DNA from: Madurella fahalii
Lineage: Eukaryota; Ascomycota; Sordariomycetes; Sordariales
Direction: 5' to 3'
Assembly: GCA_029876055.1 (NCBI GenBank)
Contig: CM056880.1
Span: forward strand, 2,108,001 to 2,172,000
Length of the DNA stretch: 64,000 nucleotides
In this document: piece after piece, positions 32,867 through 43,400 of the stretch
Layout of the letters: the number at the start of each line of letters is the position of its first letter
Position numbering within the stretch: the stretch's first letter is position 1
Notes under the pieces: generated by a model
The model's database searches: none
What the model was told of the DNA's origin: nothing
What the model saw: only the letters and a program-made list of their open reading frames with translations
Made by a program: the position numbers and the translations under genes

Positions 32867-34267
32867 ATGGCACCAAGGCGTCAACGCGCTACTCTCAATC
32901 AGCTTGCAAGCGAAACAGAAGGCTCGCTCACGTCAAATAGCCAGCCTTCCAGCAGCGCTCAACTCCCTGACATCCCTGAGATTCCCGACGCTCAAGTCCT
33001 TAATCCCCTTAGTATGACCCAAGGACGCCTGCCTGCGGACGATCCGCTCGCTAGCCGCTCCCCCGCAGCGCAGCCGGGTACGCCGCCGCCTGAGCGCCAG
33101 CAGCGACTGCTAGAGGAGGAGCAACGACTTGACGAGGAGATCGCTATCGCTCGAAGACAGGCAACGCTGCGCCGTAAGAGAGCTGAGCTAGAGCTGCTCC
33201 TCCGAGACCAACCTGTCCCGGAGCCCGAACCTCTGTCTCACCCAACGGTGCATCCTTCCCGGGAGGCTCTCTTGACCCCCCCTAACCCCACTCTTGCGAG
33301 CCCCGTGGGCGTAACGCCCCAGCAGCTCGGAGCAGTCGCACTAGGAGGAGTGACTTGGAAGACCCCGGCGCTCACCCATCCTACATACAATGGGTCCAGC
33401 GCGACTGCCCTTCGCAATTTCCTCTTCGACTGCAAGGCGAACTTCGCCCTTATCGGCAACGTTCCAAGCAGCGACCGCGTTATATATGCGGTGAGCTGCC
33501 TCCGCGGGACCCCAAAGAACGCTTGGGTCAACCACATCAGCGAGAGGGAAAATGACCCTGCCTTCGACCTCACCCTAGTTACGTGGGAAGAACTCGTCGA
33601 ATTCCTTCGCAGCCAGCTCTCGGACCCGGAGACGCGCGCCCTTTCTGCGGCTACGCAGCTTGATAACCTGCGTCAGCGCGACGACGAAACGGTCACGGAA
33701 TTCGTGGATCGATATACGACCATCACTGCTGACCTCCCCTACCAGATGGAAGAAAGTCAACGGATAATCGGCCTCCTCCCGAAGTTCCGTAGGGAGATTC
33801 GCCTGGCAATCACCTGCCACAGTACCTTGCCAGCCACGTACCAGCAGCTGGTAAGCACCGCTCGGCGGATCGAAGACAGTCAGCGAGCGGAAGGAACGTC
33901 GGGCTACCGCTCCCGGCCGCGACCCCCTACCGCCCTCGAGCTAGGCAATAGGAGCGCTCAAGCCCCGCCAACGCGACCAGGGCGCAACGTTGTCTGCTAT
34001 AACTGCGGAAAGGAGGGCCATATCGCCAGGAATTGTCTATCGGGGCCGTCCAACCCCCCAGTACCGGAGAGGGCGGACAAGCAGCAACAACGCTGCTATA
34101 CCTGTAACCAGCCCGGGCACTACTCGACCAATTGCCCCCAAGCGGTCTGCGGACGATGCGACCAGGCAGGCCATACAGCGCTCCGATGCCCCAACGACAC
34201 CCTTATCAGCAACAGCAACCAGACCCCTCTGCGAGAACGCGCTAGGGCCGCAGCGGCGGAGCGATAG
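32867..34267 (+). CDS. gag: Gag polyprotein of the chromovirus
   Basis: A 466-aa ORF, 46 nt after the LTR. The N-terminal third has a Glu/Arg coiled-coil-like segment (LLEEEQRLDEEIAIARR). A capsid domain (TALRNFLFDCKANFALIG onward, DNLRQRDDETVTEFVDRY) resembles the retrotransposon gag family. Three CCHC zinc knuckles near residues 376, 409 and 427 (CYNCGKEGHIARNC, CYTCNQPGHYSTNC, CGRCDQAGHTALRC) bind RNA. The gene ends with UAG at 34265-34267, and the same frame then stays open into pol. It forms the virus-like particle that packages the element RNA. Confidence 0.93.
   Translation: MAPRRQRATLNQLASETEGSLTSNSQPSSSAQLPDIPEIPDAQVLNPLSMTQGRLPADDPLASRSPAAQPGTPPPERQQRLLEEEQRLDEEIAIARRQATLRRKRAELELLLRDQPVPEPEPLSHPTVHPSREALLTPPNPTLASPVGVTPQQLGAVALGGVTWKTPALTHPTYNGSSATALRNFLFDCKANFALIGNVPSSDRVIYAVSCLRGTPKNAWVNHISERENDPAFDLTLVTWEELVEFLRSQLSDPETRALSAATQLDNLRQRDDETVTEFVDRYTTITADLPYQMEESQRIIGLLPKFRREIRLAITCHSTLPATYQQLVSTARRIEDSQRAEGTSGYRSRPRPPTALELGNRSAQAPPTRPGRNVVCYNCGKEGHIARNCLSGPSNPPVPERADKQQQRCYTCNQPGHYSTNCPQAVCGRCDQAGHTALRCPNDTLISNSNQTPLRERARAAAAER
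34265..34267 (+). promoter_or_regulatory. In-frame UAG between gag and pol (candidate readthrough)
   Basis: gag and pol are in the same frame separated by this single stop (context GAG CGA TAG GAC AAC). The open frame continues 14 codons to the first pol ATG at 34310. Pol could be made by UAG readthrough or by re-initiation. Confidence 0.55.
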
Positions 34268-34309
34268 GACAACGCGGGGGGCACCTCTCGTCGTATAGAA
34301 TCCGATGTT

Positions 34310-37300
34310 ATGGTCAGATTGCAGGGGAGTTGGAAGAAGGCACCTGCAATGCTCGACTCGGGAGCGGATTACAATCTGATCAGCTATAGCTACCTTGCTA
34401 AGCACTCCCTCCTCGAACACTTCGAGCCGTCTGTAGGGCTTGCTGGCATCGGAAATAAACCTGTACGAACTTACGGAGTGTGTCCCCTCTACGTGCGTGC
34501 CACCGACTGCAAAGGCAGAACTCAGACGTACCTTCTGCGCCTTATAGTCGCAGATATCGAGCCCTTTGTCGTCATTCTCGGCCAGCCTTGGCTCGAGATG
34601 GCCAACCCCGATATCGACTTCCGAAGCAAGACGTGGACGTACCCGCCTGAGGCGCTACGAGTGGGCTTACGCGTTGAGCCCAAGCAACCGTGGGCGGGAT
34701 CTGTATTCGCCCTCGCAGCTGTTGTCCCCTCTAGCGAGGACCCCGCCAACGTAACGTACGAGCTAGAGCAGCCGCAGCTCCCCGAGGCTTACCGGGCGTA
34801 CGAGAAGCTGTTCCACAAGTCTGGGATTTTGCCTTTCCCCCAGACGACGACGAAGCATCGCATCGAACTCGTGGACGGCGCGCAGCCACCCTGGGGGCCG
34901 ATTTACCCACTGGGGGCAACAGAGCTCGAGACCCTACGCGAATGGCTTAGGGCCGCTACAGAGAAGGGCTGGATACGACCCTCAACAAGCCCTGCAGGCG
35001 CCCCTATCCTATTCGTCCCAAAGAAGGGAGGCGAATTGCGCCTTGTCGTTGACTACCGAGGACTAAATGCGGTAACACGCAAGAACCGCGCACCTATCCC
35101 GCTGATTGGAGAGATCCTTGACCGCCTGTCATCGGCCAAGATCTATACCAAGATCGACTTGAAGGATGCGTACTATCGCATCAGGCTCAGCGAGGGCGAC
35201 GAGTGGAAGACCGCCTTTCGCACACGATACGGCCACTACGAGTTCCGTGTGATGCCGATGGGGTTAGCCAACGCCCCAGCGACCTTCCAGACGTACATCA
35301 ACCAAGCGTTATCTGGACTGGTGGACGTCACGTGCATCGTCTACTTGGACGATATCCTGATCTACAGCGACGACGAAGCAGCGCATGAGCAGCATGTGAA
35401 AGAAGTCCTCGATCGATTGGAAAACGCCGACCTCTACGCCAATCTCAAGAAGTGCCAATTCCATACCACTGAAGTCGAGTTCCTGGGGTATATAATCTCA
35501 CCCGAAGGGATCGCTATGGAGCCGTCCCGCGTCGAGTCCGTTACGCAGTGGCCGCTCCTCCGCAGCGTACACGATATCCAGGTCTTCTTAGGATTCACAG
35601 GGTTCTACCGTCGTTTCATTAGAAACTATTCGAAGATCTGTGCCCCCCTGACAGACCTCCTACGCGGCGACCAGAAACGCCCATTCGTGCTCACGGAGGA
35701 GGCGGCCGAAGCGTTCGAGCTACTAAGAAGCAAATTCAGCGAGGCCCCTATCCTCAAGCATTTCGATCCCTCCCTGCCCATCCGTGTGGAGACAGATGCC
35801 TCGAAGCGCGCGATTGGAGCTGTGCTCTCGCAGCTCCACGAGGATCGGTGGCATCCGGTCGCCTTTAGGTCAAGGAAGCTTACGCCTGAAGAGACGCGCT
35901 ACGACACCGGAGATGGGGAGCTGCTTGCGCTCGTCGACGCCTTCCGCACCTGGTCTCAGTACCTCCTCTACGCCCAAGTCCCGATTGTGGTCTTGACAGA
36001 CCATCTTAACCTGGAGTACTGGAAGACCAAGAAGAGGCCGAGCCAGCGACAGCTGCGTTGGAGCGACGACTTAGCTGCGTTTGACTTCGTCATTAAGTAC
36101 CGCCCTGGTGTTCAGAACCCCGCTGACGGTCTCTCACGTAGGCCAGACCATATGGAAGAGGAAGAAGCGGACGAAAACGCTGAGAACCCGCTGCTTCAAC
36201 TCCTGCAGGACAGGGTCGAACGAGGGCAACAAGAGAACCCCGGCCCTTGCCCTGTTGTCGCGGCAGTCCGAGGACTGCTCCGACCGTGCCCCGAAGCTGC
36301 GTTGCCGCTGCGTATGAGGACAGCTGAAGACGAAGAAGCCATTGAAGAAGAAAAAGAAGAGTTTGAGAGGTTGCTGCTGAGCCAAGAAGGCCAGAGCGAC
36401 ATAGTCGTCCAAAAGGTCTGGGACTGCGGCGAGAAGCGCGGCCGTAGCTCCACAGATGAGGACGAGGGCGTTGTATCTGATGTTCATAAGCAGATACGCG
36501 TCGTTAGCGCTAGCCCCCCCGAGGGACCGTGTTGTAGTTATCATGCTGCATTCGGCGTCGGGGGCCTCTGCCGTCGCATAGGGAATGACTCTTACGATGA
36601 GGCTGCGCCTGATCACCGCACGCCTATCGTGGGCGCCTCTGGTGCTAAAAACGGAGATCACGGGACCCAGGCGAAAGGAGGGTGGCTCTCTTTAGAAGAG
36701 TTGTTGCTTGAAGAGCAACAGAAGGATCAATGGCTTCAGTCGGACGCTCGGAGGAAGCGGCGCAGCAGCAGCGAAGGCTCGTGGAGAAAAGGAGAGGACG
36801 GGCTCGTCCGTTACCAAGGCAGAGTATATGTTCCCCCCTCCCTTAGGCACGAGCTGATTGAGAGCTATCATGACGCACCAACCGCGGGCCATGGAGGCTT
36901 TAGGAAGACGCAGGAGCGCCTAGGGCGCAACTACTTTTGGCCGTCCATGAGAGAGGACGTGGTGGCGCACGTCAACGGCAACTGTGTGACCTGCCAACGT
37001 ACGAAGCCGCGTACGCACCGCCCTTACGGCTTGCTTGCAGCGCTGCCGGTACCCGACGGACCGTGGCAGACGATTACAGTGGACTTCATCACAGGCCTAC
37101 CAACCTCGATTGACCCTCGGACAGGCAAGGCGTGCAACGCTGCCCTGGTCGTGGTAGACAAGTTTACGAAGTACGCTCTCTACATCGCAACAACCACGAC
37201 GCTTACGGCAAGCGCCTTCGCAGAACTGTTCTTCGACCACGTCTACCGGCCCTTCGGACTTCCCCAGTCCATCGTATCCGACAGGGGCAGCCTGTTTACA

Positions 37301-38158
37301 AGCTCCTTCTGGAAGACCTTGTGCGAACTCTTGGGTATCAAGCGGCGCCTGAGCACCGCGTATCACCCGCAGACTGACGGGCAGACGGAGCGCCAGAACC
37401 AAGTACTCGAGCACTACTTGCGCGCGTTCTGTAGCTACGATCAAGCGGATTGGGCGCATCATCTACGCCTAGCGGAGCACGCCTACAACAGTTCCTACCA
37501 TACGGCGACACGGTCAACCCCGGCCTTCCTTCTCTATGGGTTCCACCCTCGAGATCCCCCGGACCCCACAGCAATTCCCAAGAGCGCCGTCCCCGCTGCG
37601 GATGAGCGAGCGAGACGCCTGTCAGCGAGCCGTAGGAAGATCCACGATATCCTCGTCGCTACCAACAAGAACTACGAGAAGTGGTATAATCGCAAGCGGG
37701 AAGACAAGGCGTTCGAGGTTGGCCAATGGGTCTGGCTCTCAACGAAGCACCTCAAGCAGCGGCGCCCGAGCAGCAAACTCGCGGATAAGTATCTAGGGCC
37801 CTTCAAGATCCTCAAGATTGTTGGCGACAGGAAGATGGCGTACGAACTGGACCTGCCGCAGCGTTACCGCATCCATCGAGTCTTCCCAATTACCCTGCTC
37901 GAACCATTCAAGGGCAGTGAGGAACAAGCTCGAGAGCAGCGCGAAAGAGTCGACGTCGAGCCAGAGGAGCAGCATTACGAGGTGGAAGCCATCATCGACT
38001 ATAGGGGCCCAGCGAGGAACAGGCAGTTCCTGATCAAATGGAAAGGGTATCCGCCTGAGGATAATACCTGGGAACCCAGGGAGCACCTAGATGATGGACC
38101 ACTGTTGAGGGCGTACGAGGCAGAACTAGCGAAGGCGCAGAGGCGACGCAGGGCATAA
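34310..38158 (+). CDS. pol: Pol polyprotein (protease, RT, RNase H, integrase, chromodomain)
   Basis: 1,282 aa from the first ATG. The aspartic protease motif LDSGADYNLIS is near residue 15. Reverse transcriptase spans about 220-400, with LVVDYRGLN and the catalytic YLDD near 344. RNase H is near 493 (VETDASKRAIGAVL). The integrase zinc region is near 853 (HDAPTAGHGG, then NCVTC), and its catalytic core has VDFITGLP, VSDRGSLF and HPQTDGQTERQN. The C-terminal chromodomain is from about 1223 (YEVEAIIDYRG, FLIKWKGYPPEDNTWEP). No lesion is visible. An acidic, charged segment of about 160 residues between RNase H and integrase is not a known domain. Confidence 0.95.
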   Translation: MVRLQGSWKKAPAMLDSGADYNLISYSYLAKHSLLEHFEPSVGLAGIGNKPVRTYGVCPLYVRATDCKGRTQTYLLRLIVADIEPFVVILGQPWLEMANPDIDFRSKTWTYPPEALRVGLRVEPKQPWAGSVFALAAVVPSSEDPANVTYELEQPQLPEAYRAYEKLFHKSGILPFPQTTTKHRIELVDGAQPPWGPIYPLGATELETLREWLRAATEKGWIRPSTSPAGAPILFVPKKGGELRLVVDYRGLNAVTRKNRAPIPLIGEILDRLSSAKIYTKIDLKDAYYRIRLSEGDEWKTAFRTRYGHYEFRVMPMGLANAPATFQTYINQALSGLVDVTCIVYLDDILIYSDDEAAHEQHVKEVLDRLENADLYANLKKCQFHTTEVEFLGYIISPEGIAMEPSRVESVTQWPLLRSVHDIQVFLGFTGFYRRFIRNYSKICAPLTDLLRGDQKRPFVLTEEAAEAFELLRSKFSEAPILKHFDPSLPIRVETDASKRAIGAVLSQLHEDRWHPVAFRSRKLTPEETRYDTGDGELLALVDAFRTWSQYLLYAQVPIVVLTDHLNLEYWKTKKRPSQRQLRWSDDLAAFDFVIKYRPGVQNPADGLSRRPDHMEEEEADENAENPLLQLLQDRVERGQQENPGPCPVVAAVRGLLRPCPEAALPLRMRTAEDEEAIEEEKEEFERLLLSQEGQSDIVVQKVWDCGEKRGRSSTDEDEGVVSDVHKQIRVVSASPPEGPCCSYHAAFGVGGLCRRIGNDSYDEAAPDHRTPIVGASGAKNGDHGTQAKGGWLSLEELLLEEQQKDQWLQSDARRKRRSSSEGSWRKGEDGLVRYQGRVYVPPSLRHELIESYHDAPTAGHGGFRKTQERLGRNYFWPSMREDVVAHVNGNCVTCQRTKPRTHRPYGLLAALPVPDGPWQTITVDFITGLPTSIDPRTGKACNAALVVVDKFTKYALYIATTTTLTASAFAELFFDHVYRPFGLPQSIVSDRGSLFTSSFWKTLCELLGIKRRLSTAYHPQTDGQTERQNQVLEHYLRAFCSYDQADWAHHLRLAEHAYNSSYHTATRSTPAFLLYGFHPRDPPDPTAIPKSAVPAADERARRLSASRRKIHDILVATNKNYEKWYNRKREDKAFEVGQWVWLSTKHLKQRRPSSKLADKYLGPFKILKIVGDRKMAYELDLPQRYRIHRVFPITLLEPFKGSEEQAREQRERVDVEPEEQHYEVEAIIDYRGPARNRQFLIKWKGYPPEDNTWEPREHLDDGPLLRAYEAELAKAQRRRRA

Positions 38159-38253
38159 GCACGCAAGGGCATACCAGGGCGAGGGAAAAAGCTTCGATTT
38201 GTCTAAAGGGCATTAAAAAACCCACGAAAAGCTGCGCATTAGCAGCGCTCCAA

Positions 38254-39303
38254 CTACTCCTCCTCACTCTCAACCTCAGCATCCTCCTCCTCCACAGGGG
38301 CAAGATGATCAGCGATGCGCGAAAGCAGCTCCTCCATGTCGCCCAAGCGTTTCCAGATGTTGGTCAGAACCGCGGTCTGCGCTTCCAGCAGCAGAGGGAG
38401 CTCAGGAGCAGCGCCCGAGGACGCGGGCGAGCGACCAGCACCACCAAGAGAGGCGAGCAACGGGCCCTCAGCAACCCCACCAAAGCGGCGGAGGCGCAGC
38501 GTACGACCAACGCGCTTAGCGCTGGCACGGTGGGCGGCGAGATCGGAGGAACGGGGCGCGGGAGCAGCGAAATCCTTGAGCGCGCGCAGGGCGGCATTGC
38601 CAGCCTCCTGGACCTCGATCGCGAGAGCATCAGTCTAGACAGGAAAGCACTATTAGCGCAGGGAACACGCAGCGAGGAAGCAGAAGGGAGAACTCACAGA
38701 CTCGCCAGGCTTGGGGAACTCCATGCGATCGAAGGTCTCCACGAAGCGAACCACGGCAGTCAGAGCATCAGGAGGAACCTGGAAGGATCAGACGCTGCCA
38801 CCAAGCGCTGCAGGAGCAGCGCAAGCTAAGGAGGGAGGACCTACCGGCAGGCACACATGATTGTGGGACGCGCAGCGGGAGCAGCGGGCGCCGGAGTTCC
38901 TCTGATTCTTGCAACTGGCAGAGGGACCCTTCTTCAGCATGCGGCGGAGGCACGCGCGGCAGCTGCGTACAATCAGCGGGGAGCTAGCGGCAAGAGGAAG
39001 GATACTCACGGGATGATGCGGCGGGCGCCCTCGACAAACTTGTCGCGAGCCTTGGGGGTGCCAGCAGCGACCGGGGAGGACAGGAGAGTGTCGTCTTCGA
39101 CCTAAGGGAGCAGGTCAGGAGCAGCGAGAGCGTAGAAAAGGAGGATCCAACCCACCGGGGAACCAGGGGACGCCGGGGCGACCTTGGACTTCTTGGAAGA
39201 GCCAGGAGGCTCTTCATCATCTTCGGCCTAAGATGAGGTCAGCACGCGCAAACCCCCCCGCGGCAGCAGCGAGGGCGCTACATACAGGGCGTTTGTCCGA
39301 CAT
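38254..39303 (-). CDS. Antisense spliced accessory gene inside the retrotransposon, 253 aa
   Basis: Six exons on the strand opposite gag-pol: 39303-39286, 39227-39156, 39101-39010, 38962-38845, 38778-38698 and 38634-38254. The five GT-AG introns of 47-66 nt keep one frame and remove every stop. The N-terminus is charged with a nuclear-signal-like GSSKKSKVAP. A six-Cys region follows: CRAC, 12 residues, C, nine residues, CSRC, six residues, C. Next come VRFVETFDRMEFPKPGES and ALAIEVQEAGNAALRAL, a basic helix (SAKRVGRTLRLRRFGG) and a coiled-coil-like end (LTNIWKRLGDMEELLSRIAD) with an acidic tail. A TATA-like box lies about 255 nt upstream. It is not a gag or pol product. The Cys layout resembles the DUF3716-like gene in the surrounding Helitron. 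The function is unknown. Confidence 0.8.
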
Positions 39304-39556
39304 GGCGGACCAAGCGGAAGGGGCGCAGAGAGCGGAGCGAGAGCAGCAGAGCGAGAGCAGCGCAGCGAGAGCGGTGACGGCCACTATAACCCACCAACAA
39401 GTCAGCAGACCAGCCTACAAGTGCGCAGTACAAGCGACAAAGGAGCGTAGCAGGTGCGGGTAAGAAGGAAGGAGACGGAGGAGCAGGAAGGGCGCAACCT
39501 ACGAGTACAAGACCGTGAAGAAGAAAAGAGGAAAGGAATTGGTAGGCGGGAAGGCC

Positions 39557-39565
39557 TATTTATAC
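39557..39565 (-). promoter_or_regulatory. TATA-like box for the antisense gene
   Basis: TATAAATAG on the minus strand, 254-262 nt upstream of the ATG at 39303. Confidence 0.4.
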
Positions 39566-40116
39566 CTAAGGCCAGGGCTGGGCCCACTTTTCCTAGGACG
39601 AAGTAAAATTCGGTGCAAAAAGGATGGCGAGATGGTAGATCGAGGATGACTACCAGGAGCCTGGACAGAGCTGCCTCCACGCTACGACCACGCAACCCAA
39701 GCGCAACCCTTCCGCATCACCAACTCCGACTTCCTTCCCTCAGCAAATTCCCTTTCCCCTACCTCTGAGTCATTGACGTTGCGCGTGCACTATTGTTAAG
39801 CCCAGCAGGAGGGCAATATTAGGCAATTCCATCAACTACCGCGCGACTCGACGCGGCGATCCCGACGCGCCCGCGCCCGCAACCCGCAGCGTTAGCGCAC
39901 CCGTAAATTCCAAGGACTGCAAGCGCCTGCACGACTAGCAGGTATAAGAGCTGGGGAAAATGCAGCAGTGCGGGCGTCCCTTCGGTTATCGGCGCCTTGG
40001 GCGCTATGCGGGAGGGGCAACTACGCAGCTCGCGCACACGGCTAAGGTGGCCGGAATTCGGGCGGGGACCGCTCATGGGAGCATATGGCCCGGGCGGCTC
40101 CTGAGGGCAGGAGCCC

Positions 40117-40129
40117 GGAAGGAGGGAGG
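40117..40129 (+). other. Polypurine tract
   Basis: GGAAGGAGGGAGG, three bases before the 3' LTR; it primes plus-strand DNA synthesis in LTR elements. Confidence 0.75.
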
Positions 40130-40132
40130 CTC

Positions 40133-40491
40133 TGTGAGGACCGGCTGAGCGGGGCCAGCGTGAGGCGCGGTCCGGAAGCCTCGGAGCCGCAGCGTAAGCG
40201 AGCCTCAGAAGCAACAACGGCACTAAGCTGGAATGGCATAAATAGCGCGTCAGATGAGCGTCGAAGGAGCGCACCAGCAAGGAGGACGACAAAGCAGCAG
40301 AGCGGGGAAGTAAGCCCTAGCGATACGGTCACGGGCATAAGAAGGAGGGCGGGAGACAGAGCTTAGGGGAGAGGCAGAGTTCAATGAGACCACCACTCAA
40401 CCCCTAACGAGCACTCTGCTCCTACGTTGCGCGTGCACTGCTTGTACCCAGACACTCTGGTCTTACTACCCTTGGATCCTTGATCCTCACA
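40133..40491 (+). repeat. 3' LTR (359 bp)
   Basis: Appears identical to the 5' LTR; followed by the second GAGAA. Confidence 0.95.
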
Positions 40492-40496
40492 GAGAA
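40492..40496 (+). repeat. Target-site duplication, right copy (GAGAA)
   Basis: Matches 32457-32461. Removing the element and one copy restores the helicase frame. Confidence 0.9.
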
Positions 40497-43400
40497 GTAG
40501 GGCCGCAATTCCAGAAGAAGCAACATAGAGCACAACTTGCCCTTGAGACCTGTAAAACGAAGAGAGGCAACGGTAAAGAAAAGTCTTCCCAGTCCCGCCG
40601 GGGCCTTGTATAAAGTAGTAGGCAGTTTGCGGGTCCCGGTTAATATAAGAGGTAATCTCCTCAAATAGAGTAGATTGGCCAAGGTTCAGCTTCGAGCGGA
40701 TATCTGTAAATACAGAGTATTGCTGTTCAGGGCTATAAGAAAGCTCGAAGGCCAAGAGGCGGTTCCTATCAGCAGACTGCCACTCGTACTGAAAATAGGG
40801 GAGGCCAAAGTCCTATAAAGTCTTCCCAAACTCCGTAAATAACTCGTGAAGTAAAAACAACCCATAATCAATATAAGGGTCCTGTAAACCTTGCAGGACA
40901 TCTGCAAACCGAGCAATACGCTGAAGAAGGTCATTATAGAGTAAGTCTTGAAACTATAACCATAGACTTAACGGGTCTGCTACATCTCCAGTAAGTAAGC
41001 AGATGATAAACAGGTGCCGTAAAGCTTGGCCACTCTGCCAAACACGGGCCTCCTCGAAGCAGTCTACCCACCGCTAGTCAGAGTCAAGTAACCCAGTAGC
41101 TAAGCAAGTAGCCCGAAAAGTAGGATAAATATAGCCATTGATAGTCCATAAATGTTCAAAAGACTGTGGGCTAGGGATATTGCAAAGCAGAACCCGTAGA
41201 AAATATCGCTCCCCTGAAGTAGGGGGGACATACTGCATACGGGCAACGCAGGTACCTCGTTGACGGGGTTTCTAAACTCGATTCTGCTTATCCTAGACAT
41301 GCTGGGTAGGGAAATCGATATATAGCAAGTTACAGGAACTGCTATATATAGCATTATATGCAAAAAACCCCATCAACTCAGTCTGACGACTCTCTGCAGC
41401 TGCTGCAACCTCCTTAGCAGTAGCGTTTGCTTGAAAGAAAACAGCTTGTTCACCCTCAAGGTGGACAGGAAGACGAATAACAGGAGGGTACTCTTCGTGG
41501 GTATAGAACTCGAATAACCGGACCACAGCCTCTGTAGGACTAACGTAGCGGCACTGTAAGTGCGTACGGACCTCGTCGAGCTACTCAGCAGGAGAGATAT
41601 TAACAGTAGCCTGGTCAGTGCCTTTATACACGTACTTGTATATATACTTAATAGCCTTTATAGAGGCACAGATCTCAACATTGATATGAGCAGTGTATTT
41701 GCGGGAGAGGTATGGGCTATAAGGAACTACCCAACGGTTGTCAAGCTAGACCTCCTGGCTATTAATCCTTCGAGTTGCAACCTGGCTATTATTCCGGCGC
41801 CTGTAGCAAGGATATCCATCTTCCAATACCGTAGTCTCTTCCGTAAATGCCTTTGGGAACCGCTTTGAACAGCTTCGAATCCCAGTTCGCGGGTCCCGAA
41901 CCATATAGGGCGAGTTAGGATTGTCAGTTCCACAGGGGCCATGAACCATATTATTCATAACAATCGCCTGTAGGATACCATTAGGATCCTCAGCCTCTGT
42001 AGGAATCTCGGCCCTAATAACGCGGTTGATATTTGCGGGGTCAAGATAACGGCGAGAGTCTTCTGGAGTAAGGAAAAGAAGGATATGGCGGTGAGGTAGA
42101 CCGCGTTTCTGGTACTCTACGGTCCAGACTGTGCCTGTAAAAGTTCCTAGCAGCCCGCCTTTTAGCTCGTGTAAAATAGACTGGCACTTCAACTCGAAGA
42201 TACAGCCAACAACATCAGGGCGATCAGAAGCACTCTGGCCCGCAAGAAGTTCCCGCTGGATCTCAGGCTAGTGAGGGTTTGCGGTAACTGTAATGAAGAA
42301 AGTAGGATGCCCAAGTTTACGGACAATTGCCATCGAATCCTGGTAGCATTGTGCGATAAAGCGGGCTCCGCCAACATAAGTAGCAGGTAAAATAACACGC
42401 TGGCCAAGCTGCACAGCATCGCCATCACCGTCTCGAAGCCAGTCTTGCACGCCCCGGTATAAATCAGCTCGAAGCTCATGCTGGTGATGGCTAAGCCACA
42501 ACAACTTTGCTTGGTCGCTTGCAGCCCATAAGTCCACTAAGAACTGCTGGAACAGCCGCCGGAAAAGAAAAGGGGTCTGACTTTGACGTTGACGGGTGTG
42601 CAAAATGTATCTGCACCACGCTCCCCAGTCAAGGGTTTTCTTCGCACGCCCGCGTTCTCGGTGATCCCGTAAAGGCAACCCCCATCGATAACCAAAGTCA
42701 CCTCGCAGGAACATTAACGGGTACGCTAAAGGGAGGTATGTAGCTGAATGAGGATGGATATGGCACCACCCTCTTATAGCCCCGTCAGATCCGCATTGGG
42801 CCAAGATAACATCTCGAAAACCACTTCCAGCATATTCATCTGGGATAAGAACAGCTACGTCGTCTGTAACAGGGAGGTTTTCTCGACGTAGATCTGCTCC
42901 CTCTTGAATAATGAGGCTCATCTGCGGGTTCAATAACACCCGTACAGGGCTAGGAATGGCTGTAAAACGCTCGAGGGCTGTAAGATATCGTGAAACGAAG
43001 GGGTTGTTGGTGTGTAAGAACTCGGTGAAATCAGAGAGAAAAGTAGGGTCAAGGTCCGCACTGCGGTCTAAACGATGTGCATTAGCTGTTTGCGGGTCAA
43101 AGAAATAGAGTTGCGTAAACTGCGGAGGTTGACCTGGGATAGGTTCCAGCGGGCCCTGTAGATGATACAGGGTACCATAGATTTGGTAGTCTATTGGGCC
43201 GCTACCTGTAATCCCGTATGTAGTCTGACTTGCAGAGATGGAAGTAAAAGCAAAGGCATTATTGTACCGCCGTAAATTGTCTCGAAAGATAGATGTACGG
43301 GACCCGTTATCGGTTAATAGGTGGAGGAGAAAAGGAGGTAACGGCTGCCAAGCAGGAAAGGTAATATCGCCTTGCAAGCAACAGGACCCAAACTTTGGGT

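Larger units (their letters stand above)
32462..40491 (+). mobile_element. Full-length Ty3/gypsy chromovirus (LTR retrotransposon), 8,030 bp
   Basis: Identical 359-bp LTRs beginning TGTGAGGACC and ending GATCCTCACA flank gag (32867-34267), pol (34310-38158), an antisense spliced gene (38254-39303) and a purine tract before the 3' LTR. The insertion split the Helitron helicase frame and left a GAGAA duplication. Intact frames and no visible difference between LTRs indicate a very recent insertion. The pol C-terminal chromodomain places it among chromoviruses, which target histone marks for integration. Confidence 0.95.

Noticed and set aside
41000..42300. Reassigned UAG codon (Trp) in the Helitron
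   Set aside because: Other Trp codons in the same gene remain TGG, neighbouring genes use TAG as a normal stop, and the changes fit CpA to TpA mutation.
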